IMG/VR virus record: IMGVR_UViG_3300047354_001209
Location: 1-30,914 of that record
DNA: 30,914 bases
Reading direction: 5' to 3' (one strand)
Source of the DNA: a virus
Shown here: positions 21,701 through 26,092 of the stretch, in pieces
How positions within the stretch are numbered: the stretch's first letter is position 1
How the letters are laid out: every line of letters starts with the position of its first letter
Notes under the pieces: generated by a model
Told to the model about the DNA's origin: nothing
The model's database searches: none
What the model saw: the letters and a program-made list of their open reading frames with translations, nothing else
Made by a program: the position numbers and the translations under genes

Positions 21701-24700
21701 TGGTTGGACATTATTTGAAAAAATAGATAGTCAAGATACAAATGACTTTACTGTAAATTATAAAACTATTGGTAGAGAAAATGGAACTATCAAATTTAAA
21801 GATACATTATACAATGTAGGTTCACGTGTTGGTTTTGATTCAAGAAGTTTTGATACATATTTCTTTGATAACATTCCACAGACTGAATTACGTTTAATTT
21901 TAGAAACAGTCAGAGATAACATCTTTATAGGTGATCTAAAAAATGAATACAACAAATTATTCTTTGCAAGTGTAAGGTATGCGATTGCAGAGCAAATAGA
22001 TATTGATTGGGTCTTTAAAACAAGTTTTGTATCAGCCACACATAACTTAGGTGGGCTAAAGAAAACACCAACATTTAAAAATGATAACTTAGATGATTAT
22101 GAAAGTTATGTACAAGAAGTTAAACCTTATAAAACTAACATACGTGAATATGTAAGCAAGTATACAGAAGTAGAGCCTACAAACAGTGCAATGTCAGACT
22201 TTGACTTACCACCAGAGTATAATACGTTTGATAAAAAGATTATGCCGTCGAGAGCATCCATTATTGACGGTGTAGTACAAGACGGCGAAGACAACTTACA
22301 ACAGTATCCAAGAAAATTCTGGACTGACAACAATGGATTTAAAGTTGTCAAGATAGAAATTAAAAATGGTGGTAGCGGATATGTTACAAAACCTAAAGTA
22401 ATGATAGAAAGTGCTACTGGTACAGGCGCTGCCGCAGAAGCATCAATCGGATACGGCAAAGTTACAGGTATTACTGTAACATACAAAGGAGATGGTTACA
22501 AGTCACCTCCAACAGTTAGCTTTATGGGCGGTAATGGCGATGGTGAAAACGCAACAGCATATGCTATATTAGGTGAAGGCGTTGTAAGAACTCCGCATAT
22601 TAGAGTTAAGTTTGATAGAACTGACTTTAATTATTACTTCTCAACACTACAGCATACAGAAACATTTACAGGTACACAATTTGAAACAAGATTTGACCTT
22701 AAATGGCCAATGGATACACAAAAGACAAAAGTTATTGTAAAACTAAATGGCGTAGAGCAATTAAGAAGCAAGTATACTTTTGAAAACATTACAAATACTA
22801 CAGCTGGTTATACAAGAGAGCAAGGACGTATTACATTTACTACTCCTCCTGCACTTAATGATGTTATAAGTGTTGAGTATTATAAGTCACAAGATTTATT
22901 AAAGGCTACAGACAGAATACAGTTTGCATATGATCCGTTAACTGAAATGTACGGCAAAGACCTTGCTCAACTTATGACTGGTATTGATTACGGTGGAGTT
23001 GAAGTTAAGAGTTACGGTTTTGAAGGCATTAGTGGATGGATGAATGATGCATACTTTGTAGACTCATGGGATAACTTTGATAACACATACGAAGACGAAG
23101 TATTTACAGCAGACGGAAGTACAATTGCTGTGCAATTATCACAACCACTTGCAGACAACGTTGATTACAACATTTATAAAAACGGCGTAAGAATTGACGC
23201 ACCTGATTTTGTAAACGGAAGTTCTCCTACTAATGTAAATGCAGTTTGTAAAGGACCAAGAGGCGATGGCTCTACCCAAGTAATTTACTTAGACGAATTA
23301 AACATTGAACTGTTAGACGGCGATGTTTTAATTGTAAGAAAAATTACAAGTGACGGTAGCATACTTCCTGACTCACAGAGCTTTGATACACAGTTGAAAG
23401 GCGGAGACTTACCTTACAATAGTGCAAAAGGTGTTGACGCTGGAGAAATAATTGTAGATGGTAGCGGATTTATTGATCCGAAAAATATAGGACCAGAAGA
23501 ATTTGTTCCAGGCACAGTATTAGATACTTTAGATATTAAAGTGTATACTAACAAAAGCAAAGGTCAAGGTAGAATCTTTAGTCAAAGTTACTTAATGGAT
23601 TCTACAAATACTTTTAGCCTTGGTGTAGTTCCTGCTACAATAGATAATGTAATTGTAAAAGCAAATAATATTATATTACCTGCGACAGATTACACATTTG
23701 ATTATACTGTTACTCCTCCTACAATTACAATTGATTCAAGCAAAATAGTTGCAGGACAAGAACTAAACATAATTTCGCAAGAAGCAGGCGTACAAAACAT
23801 TATAACATTTGGAACGTTTACTACAGACGGAAGTACAACAGCGTATGACACTGGAATAACATATAATAGTGATTACACTGTGTTTGCAACACTAAATGGA
23901 GTTGTAGAACCAGACGTTACAACAGTAGATACAAATGGTATTTTATATATAGCACTACCTGAAGAAACTGCACAAGATCACAAGTTAAGTTACATTGTAT
24001 TTTCAAATGACACAGAAGTAAACTACAGTCAAGCAAAAATTGATAACTTTGTAGCAGGCGCCTCGCAAACAACATATACGTTGCCACAAGCACCGTTTTA
24101 TGCACCTCCTGCACAACATAACACTATTGTAAAAGTAGATAATGTTATTTTAAATCCAGGTTATAATATACAATATACAATACCTGCAAACAACCAACGT
24201 GAATATGTGTTAGAAACATTCCAGCAACCACCAGGTAGTAATGCGGCTGAAGATTTAAAAGTCTTTATTAACGGTGAAGAAATATTTACACCTATACAAT
24301 GGAGATTTGATGTTGCAAACAGTTCTATTGTATTAAGTGATGAATACGGTATACCGGGTGATATTATTGAAATATTTGTTATTACAGATGGTGAATACAT
24401 ATACAACGGAGCAAACTTAATTCTCAACACAGCACCTACAGAAGGACAAAGTGTTTCTGTATACCAATATAGTAATCATAATATTGTAGGTATTGAAAGA
24501 ATTAATTACGATGTTATCAAGCGTGACACAATTTTGCCAAATACTGTAGATTATCAAAAGTATAACAGGCTTACAGACGGCGAAGTTCCATTAAGAGGCA
24601 AAGCAGTAGATGCACAATATGTATTTGTAAGCATCAATGGTGAGCTTTTGACACCAAGTGTTGATTTTAGTTTACACGAAGATAGAGACAAAATACAAAT

Positions 24701-25448
24701 AGCAAGGCCAGTATCGCAAAACGATGTTATTGACATTATGCATTTTTCAAGTGATGTAAGTGTTACTAACTTTGCGTTTAGACAGTTTAAAGACTTGTTA
24801 AACAGAACACATTATAAGCGTTTGGATGCCGCAGTTGCTACATTGACACAGCCATTAGGACTTACAGACTTGCGTATATATTGTGATACATCACATTTAC
24901 CTACGCCAAGCAAAGAAAAAAATGTGCCTGGTGTTGTGTTTATTGACCAAGAGCGTATTGAATACTTTGTTAAAGAAGATGGTATGATAAGACAGTTACG
25001 CAGAGGTACATTAGGTACTGGTGCAAAAGCACATCCTGTAGGTTCAGAAGTATTTGATCAAAGCATTGGTAAAACAATACCGTACAAGGATGTAACTTTT
25101 GAGAATAGGTTTACAACAGATGGTATTACAAATGATTTTGATTTAACATTCAATATTGAAAGCATTAACGAAATAGAAGTTTTTGTTGCTGGCAAGCGTT
25201 TACGTAAAGCAGATATACAAGTGTATAATCCTGAACTTGCAATGGATAGCCCAGCAGGCGACGAAACAATACCAGCAGAATTTAGTGTTAATACCACACT
25301 TAATACTGTCACTATAAACACTTTGCCAGCAGAAGGACAAAGGGTTATAGTAATTAAGAAAACGTTGACAGAGTGGTCAGCGTCCGGCGAACAGCTGGGA
25401 TTAGCAGAAAATAGTGTCGCAAGATTCTTACGAGCAGGCGCTTACTAA
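9702..25448 (+). CDS. Giant multidomain baseplate/tail-fibre protein, 5248 residues
   Basis: One intact frame of 15.7 kb with no internal stop; roughly 0.58 MDa at 110 Da per residue. It starts at TAATG overlapping the gp6 stop, with GGAGGT at 9685-9690. Order of parts: residues 1-160, conserved N-terminus with LLPRFFRTAANEKFL and YYWLPQGPQ; 183-331, cupredoxin-like but lacking metal ligands; 446-457, NPWARNNRWFHK; 860-1010, a helical block (GKRFIKHSAPLSLAHYHL...YAENEYIKFKRIF); 1281-1302, DRPHSHPWEVLGF and PRWWDKTYG; six chitin-binding-like modules (1589-1631, 1850-1889, 2351-2395, 3008-3055, 3061-3105, 3227-3285); an FG-GAP-type propeller, 2266-3470; GxGY repeats, 3845-4290; beta modules with DGST turns, 4467-5240; and a QERIEYF...RRGTLGT motif at 5083-5107. 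Proteins with this N-terminal region follow gp6 in marine T4-like phages, the slot T4 uses for gp7 (1032 aa). I found only about four cysteines. A role in host-surface contact is inference. Confidence 0.85.
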   Translation: MANQDKLNDSPVPLSNNSKRQAKDLLPRFFRTAANEKFLQGTIDQLVQPGTAEKINAYAGEKYTKSKQPNDTFLPEVSKIREDYQLSPALVYEDKLKNVEYVKDYIDFIGTTEFFGGETVNHSKLNEQQSYAWNPNIDFDKFTNFREYYWLPQGPQSVDIFGQSIEIESTYTIKTVVDDDNTAYVFNGLVERNPSLSLYRGQTYKFEIDSPGHPIAFSLSRSFLPGTAIITAGKEGIKADGAFDSQVYGATNYDIGEFIVLPQSGSVTFDDAENVSTLYTDGQRKLGEEGEEITNVYIEKGTIVFTVPENAPDRLFYVSKNAEDTSGLFRIYNIEDATQINVEKEILNKKAYTSSNSVQLSNGMKVKFRGQVTPAMYGEGEWYIEGVGDAIKIVSTVDLVSAAEFYNDKNIAFDTDAFDTNPFSNALSYPESKDYIVSNRGSIDRNPWARNNRWFHKSVIEESLRLNHLPDTFDQSGRASRPIIEYDAGLKLYNYGVLAKKDVDLIDTFTTDVFSTIEGQIGYNIDGIDLAEGMRILFTADNDILVKGKIYEVKFITIGEGQNVKRQISLVAPADTNPVDLELVFVTNGLKNIGKTYHYHGDAWQVAQTKTDINQYPMFELHFENLTDAEMQNFKGTNIISYKEGTGAIDSELGIALSYKNITNSGDIQFNFNLLTDSFLVENEDPELSFTQRTDTAFLKIYKSINDFDYANGWSSDSVLTKQFVCKEYTAQPIQLNNFEISQYTNPADITDLKIKVFKNHEFKLRDVDYTITTINKAQFITFTKDCEVNDQIKISAFSNTVNANENGKYELPINYVSNPNNLDVSTFTLGEAIDHVGTTIEDIEGYNGVFPGTSNLRDLGNYSKHGKRFIKHSAPLSLAHYHLTNKKYNIIKALDYAENEYIKFKRIFIETASNLGFDGPLLTHFDKVMEALNADKITTAPFYFSDMISYVGGKKQTYEVLDARIKDYPLQNVFNLDSISTRSVYVYYEGEQLVHERDYDFSNSGFVTILKDIQAGKTIEVMEFDLSDGNFVPPTPTKLGLFPKYYPALVIDDTYQTEKAQDNVAYQIYGEVASEQKALRDVRNDPPELTEAEKVEGKKGYHWPVFKNESAAAAADSNGEVIKIYFTGMSIPVFMPKSTASFVNQISPDYEIYPNGVPFIRGHDGSMVRAYQDYRDDLLIELEKRIYNNIKIKYDTDFFDIDDYLSGAFRKNRFSYDENNSSMLASFSKWLRLVDNDYTDASFYDRNNHFTFNYSNSNAPNGDMLPGFWRGVYTYLLDTDRPHSHPWEVLGFHDKPRWWDKTYGEGPYTSDNLILWEDLQEGIVREPGKEIKIRNKYKRPGLLKSIPSDSNGNLRSPIESSTAKNFITRQATQSYKFGDIAPVENAWRKSSGYAFAVIRSMLVNNPAKTFALGFDRSRIKKNLANQIIYTQTNKPISMNSLVFPNTQKDNTRVYTSGFVNYIYNLIASDILQVYKDYQNEVTNIDTKLVLRLAGYSDTNKLNILIDSRSPTRAQQGGIYLPKENYKVVYNKSNPIQTISYSGVAIQKAPDGFIIRGYTDIQPYFEYFDKVDTNTLNSITVGGISETFSAWEAGSRYTDGQIVEFNNTYYRATKSFTAGETFDTDNLAKLPSGLPIVGGKTATIAKAFDKKVVKRLAYGEKLKTSQQVVDFLLGYDARLKELGFSFNYVSGAGQVETWRKAIEEFLFWTTQGWAAGTVITLSPSANELEFNPPTVGNVDNLYDDFYDYSIVDSAGQPLDKEFGNLVRAGNSFGLTVQETDNGIYGIILPIVQHEHIVVFDNVTSFDDIIYQPRTGYRQERLKIIGYRSDDWDASLNVPGFIFDEAKVVEWQAYKDYVIGQLVKYKEFYYVATANVPGNATFNDQNYFRLNEKPEAELLTNFDTRTNQFADFYDVDTAGYDSELQKMAHHLIGFQKREYLSNIVIDDISQYKFYQGMIQEKGTQNALTKLFSRLNTQENVDSLEFYEDWALQIGRYGASESYDQIEIDIKQENLQNTPQIVKLTNNVPPTNVEKTYYVKTSDLNDRPAHFDIDNTFEENANVNRYIDTTGNVHESDVQFIAGDKQQLTTGNVNLLKLNDYIWTQGNDSEDWNVYQHIETAAQATNGILEQVENREGNIIYTLTLDTLASTVAQKGDLVGILNAGEFLVNGIYEVSRTSLKTIDIIVNEDSDLLNFAGQKFRLTKLRSVRYEELSDIDIFGRNTFYKNQKIWINNFAGDWNVLRHNEIWSKKQEVKNHLPDTGDYENFARYVVADRDNRNVFVSAEGQGNGQVNFYKRTKENFDLTLDQEITFDEEYLDTTSTDFGASIDVSPDGEYLAVGMPGASAVKTRYKDTFDETATYTKNDIVKYREQLWQAVRQINPRVDQQAFTTFDSYSLMISRSDTDSTDLNLLLAGNPGLNNTTVDHILVRAPFDMYIGTVAGDRINLAWNSNSFAYPTLDTFTPFNGDIPYITKELITSEFEIQAKIDHVLLIETFVALPTVGQRVTTDTGSGTVYYVDTSGDSAIIYITDVNGELSARGELFIEELDFVGFYDETNTLSTSDAIGGYFFLNTPLSYSNGNNQIDKGQGLVYADIRQAGETDPVNDYYNIQDTVAEVGPYVTQKNNASFVTHLSYRGDPGGTVEGPQLSKFYLVKLPKVFSDAYYAENFDGNGDIITDPRAYELRFFQHATSADLIAKGFSTKELMNKSVQAYDLWDGYIDFTFDNFDFSGNAFEPVAKYVEDSSGNLTINPNGGDIIEDIQTPRDGLGGLALTTQSTSTAEVMYFRRQFNTVRVYIKIKTGTWEELNNIGRYQIRRTSNETLRSPGDVNITMGTVADFDNDVIVERDPIGKLMVLRAENNFDIVDDPEIKDNEYYFFNEETILTGASRPANPPYSTNKDYRKLYHLPADPAGTEGPSEEGAVAIYRRLPQGTYALSKFFVSEYRTAGRRFGSQVKFVQQDNYYTLVVGTKPIPGEDDLINQFAERDNPGSLEFYRHGTLPTDAFKGEFKLTTYERGDIVIYKDDYYRANKDVSSALANSNTILNNIFWTNISWKSGKDENYQGEWENSYPYALGDIVHNQGQLYKAKTNLSAGQAFSTNAWANIESNIDYVGLIPNRSGLTFYTDETIYDPQANILNFASSFDISDNGQVMAIIAKQSYADSTANSVLLIYRQTDDKFMLHQTIEAPSTETIFNPFLQEIVESSRYRGYYGALTEEDSSFDASVTEGLSIAYEAGDIVQYKRSYYKSKQNMVIGDVMRTSAFGDSAGAYEVAFDITKWEIIPKELRVVSGEWGSAISISPDGDTVAVVAPSDDTFGANQGVVYIYELSNGTFAQSQVIRAPGNEESEGFGTDVSITDNSLAVSSRNGDQIISTTFDESATVFDSKFTVFNNVKLDTGVVTVYEKVNDTFIYSEQLQFKNAQTAFGEVLNNNNNHIYVSMPDYQNSDLSFGIFLDYRKPKNTVSWSDLRSKSGQVDLNKIQGIVLYNKREHRIETYIDYIDPVQGKIAGPADQEIKYRNRTDPALYNVGALNNLRVNTSQFWGEEHVGEVWWDISKARFTEPYQDSDIWQSDNTNTLSQVSSIQLYEWVESNFLPAQWNELSGTADGLALGITGNAPFGDTQYSSSLVYDQVAQNFSNKYYFWVQNKTTIPNVSFRKIRLDDIKNLIAAPRENGYRYISFLNKNTLLLNNFKQLITNDDMTLQIRYKNIEDQDQNRHTQYQIVSEGLVRDGLNVDIERKWFDSLVGIDYNGKKVPDTNIPMNHRYGVQNNPRQSMFKNRNEAVKQVIERINSVVENYTIVDNFDISPLNKSQPAPTIQSRIYDLAIDTYEDLTFVSTNKVTQAKLSPVITNGRIVAVNVTESGRGYKTAPTVEIVGSGTNAEIRTEINNLGQVTGATIVNNGEGYLQSTTLFVRRFTVLIRSDASNFNKWALYTYNEIDKRWFVSKTQDYDVSSFYETIDWYAEGYNQFTKVDNVIKGTYEFGSITDWIGQTVKVENIGSGGWTLFEKIDSQDTNDFTVNYKTIGRENGTIKFKDTLYNVGSRVGFDSRSFDTYFFDNIPQTELRLILETVRDNIFIGDLKNEYNKLFFASVRYAIAEQIDIDWVFKTSFVSATHNLGGLKKTPTFKNDNLDDYESYVQEVKPYKTNIREYVSKYTEVEPTNSAMSDFDLPPEYNTFDKKIMPSRASIIDGVVQDGEDNLQQYPRKFWTDNNGFKVVKIEIKNGGSGYVTKPKVMIESATGTGAAAEASIGYGKVTGITVTYKGDGYKSPPTVSFMGGNGDGENATAYAILGEGVVRTPHIRVKFDRTDFNYYFSTLQHTETFTGTQFETRFDLKWPMDTQKTKVIVKLNGVEQLRSKYTFENITNTTAGYTREQGRITFTTPPALNDVISVEYYKSQDLLKATDRIQFAYDPLTEMYGKDLAQLMTGIDYGGVEVKSYGFEGISGWMNDAYFVDSWDNFDNTYEDEVFTADGSTIAVQLSQPLADNVDYNIYKNGVRIDAPDFVNGSSPTNVNAVCKGPRGDGSTQVIYLDELNIELLDGDVLIVRKITSDGSILPDSQSFDTQLKGGDLPYNSAKGVDAGEIIVDGSGFIDPKNIGPEEFVPGTVLDTLDIKVYTNKSKGQGRIFSQSYLMDSTNTFSLGVVPATIDNVIVKANNIILPATDYTFDYTVTPPTITIDSSKIVAGQELNIISQEAGVQNIITFGTFTTDGSTTAYDTGITYNSDYTVFATLNGVVEPDVTTVDTNGILYIALPEETAQDHKLSYIVFSNDTEVNYSQAKIDNFVAGASQTTYTLPQAPFYAPPAQHNTIVKVDNVILNPGYNIQYTIPANNQREYVLETFQQPPGSNAAEDLKVFINGEEIFTPIQWRFDVANSSIVLSDEYGIPGDIIEIFVITDGEYIYNGANLILNTAPTEGQSVSVYQYSNHNIVGIERINYDVIKRDTILPNTVDYQKYNRLTDGEVPLRGKAVDAQYVFVSINGELLTPSVDFSLHEDRDKIQIARPVSQNDVIDIMHFSSDVSVTNFAFRQFKDLLNRTHYKRLDAAVATLTQPLGLTDLRIYCDTSHLPTPSKEKNVPGVVFIDQERIEYFVKEDGMIRQLRRGTLGTGAKAHPVGSEVFDQSIGKTIPYKDVTFENRFTTDGITNDFDLTFNIESINEIEVFVAGKRLRKADIQVYNPELAMDSPAGDETIPAEFSVNTTLNTVTINTLPAEGQRVIVIKKTLTEWSASGEQLGLAENSVARFLRAGAY
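10248..10694 (+). other. Cupredoxin-like domain in the giant protein, copper ligands lost
   Basis: Residues 183-331 of the giant protein. The opening AYVFNG...NPSLSLYRGQTYKFEID with GHPIAFS (His213) and the closing GTIVFTVPENAPDRLFY follow the layout of cupredoxin-like domains in marine phage structural proteins ('NP.l.l.RG..Y.F....HPf' and 'VP..AP..LYY.C..H..M.G'). Where the Cys-x-x-His-x-x-Met copper site would come, the sequence reads VSKNAEDTSG, so copper binding is unlikely. The domain is probably structural. The fold call rests on pattern only. Confidence 0.5.
16497..20111 (+). other. Seven-bladed FG-GAP-type beta-propeller with large insertions (in giant protein)
   Basis: Seven units open with F/W-G/A-x-x-h: FARYVVAD (2266), FGASIDVSPDGEYLAVG (2323), FGSQVKFVQ (2950), FASSFDISDNGQVMAI (3138), WGSAISISPDGDTVAVV (3292), FGTDVSITDNSLAVS (3349) and FGEVLNNNNNHIYVS (3424). 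Each has a later 'G.v..Y.r...f...q.i' half: GQVNFYKR, GAVAIYRR (2920), GSLEFYRH (2989), NSVLLIYRQ, GVVYIYELSNGTF, GVVTVYEKVNDTF and FGIFLDYR. The halves of blade 2 are separated by about 570 residues. The blade count is mine and untested by structure prediction. Confidence 0.5.
21234..22571 (+). repeat. GxGY beta repeats in the giant protein
   Basis: Four copies of 'hNxGxGY...P.V...G.G' occur at Tyr3865 (SGRGYKTAPTVEIVGSG), Tyr3904 (NGEGYLQS), Tyr4227 (GGSGYVTKPKVMIESA) and Tyr4266 (KGDGYKSPPTVSFMGG). They come as two pairs separated by about 320 residues. Each pair alternates with a 'G.vt.i.v...G.GY' connection. This repeat class is frequent in phage tail fibre and spike proteins. It is probably a repeated beta-sandwich or beta-roll element; the function is unknown. 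Confidence 0.6.
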
Positions 25449-25455
25449 TGATTAG

Positions 25456-25463
25456 AATAAATA
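25456..25463 (+). promoter_or_regulatory. T4 late-promoter-like AATAAATA touching the 203-residue gene start
   Basis: GAATAAATACAATATG lies in the 19-nt gap after the giant gene and copies the arrangement before gp25 (AATAAATAC, three bases, ATG). A transcript starting 6 nt downstream would begin inside the first ATG (25468) but would still include in-frame ATGs at 25477 and 25489. Promoter activity is unproven. Confidence 0.35.
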
Positions 25464-25467
25464 CAAT

Positions 25468-26079
25468 ATGAAACATATGGATGATAACATGCAAGATAAG
25501 AACGGTGTATTAGTCCAAGGGCATATTAAAATATTTGACCCTGAGACAAAAGAAATTTACATAAACAAAAGAAATGCCATTCATTACGAGAATATGAGTA
25601 TTGCTCTTGCAGACAGCTTGTCTAACCAGGGTGAAGGCTTTATTTACGAAATGAGTTTTGGCAATGGTGGAACAAGCGTTGATCCAACAGGGATTATTAC
25701 TTATTTGACACCTAACAACACGGGTGCAAACGCTACTCTTTATAACCAAACGTATACTAAAGTTATAGACGATCGTAGTGCAAATAACACCGATCCAACA
25801 AGAAATAAATTAGAAACAAGACATATAAGCGGTGTTAATTATACTGATATTGTTTGTACTTGTCTTTTAGATTACGGTGAGCCGCAAGGACAGCAAGCAT
25901 TTGACACTGCAACTGATGCAGACAATGCATTTGTATTTGACGAATTAGGTTTAAGAAGTTATGATCCTAATAGTACAGGAAGATTAATTACCCATGTAAT
26001 TTTCCATCCTGTTCAAAAGTCATTAAACAGACTTATACAAATTGATTATACTGTTCGTGTACAGAGTTTGTCAGGTTAA
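25468..26079 (+). CDS. Conserved phage structural protein of unknown function
   Basis: 203 residues; I cannot assign a T4 homologue. The middle has GFIYEMSFGNGGTSVDPTG, then YTKVIDDRS, a Cys-Thr-Cys segment (DIVCTCLLDYGEP, about 130-142), and AFVFDELGLRSYDP. The C-terminus THVIFHPVQKSL...RLIQIDYTVRVQ reads as two closing beta strands, as often seen in tail-fibre and collar-type proteins. No signal peptide or membrane segment is present. It lies between the giant gene and the fibre paralogs in the same late run, so an adaptor or fibre-attachment role is plausible but unproven. Start choice is uncertain: three in-frame ATGs (25468, 25477, 25489) give 203, 200 or 196 residues, and none has a clear Shine-Dalgarno sequence. 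The next gene follows after 13 nt. Confidence 0.8.
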   Translation: MKHMDDNMQDKNGVLVQGHIKIFDPETKEIYINKRNAIHYENMSIALADSLSNQGEGFIYEMSFGNGGTSVDPTGIITYLTPNNTGANATLYNQTYTKVIDDRSANNTDPTRNKLETRHISGVNYTDIVCTCLLDYGEPQGQQAFDTATDADNAFVFDELGLRSYDPNSTGRLITHVIFHPVQKSLNRLIQIDYTVRVQSLSG

Positions 26080-26092
26080 CGGGGAATAATTA

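Noticed and set aside
9702-25448. Fusion of several genes by sequencing error
   Set aside because: The frame is uninterrupted and the module order is coherent throughout; a propeller paired across long insertions argues for one protein. Very large proteins at this position are known in marine T4-like phages.
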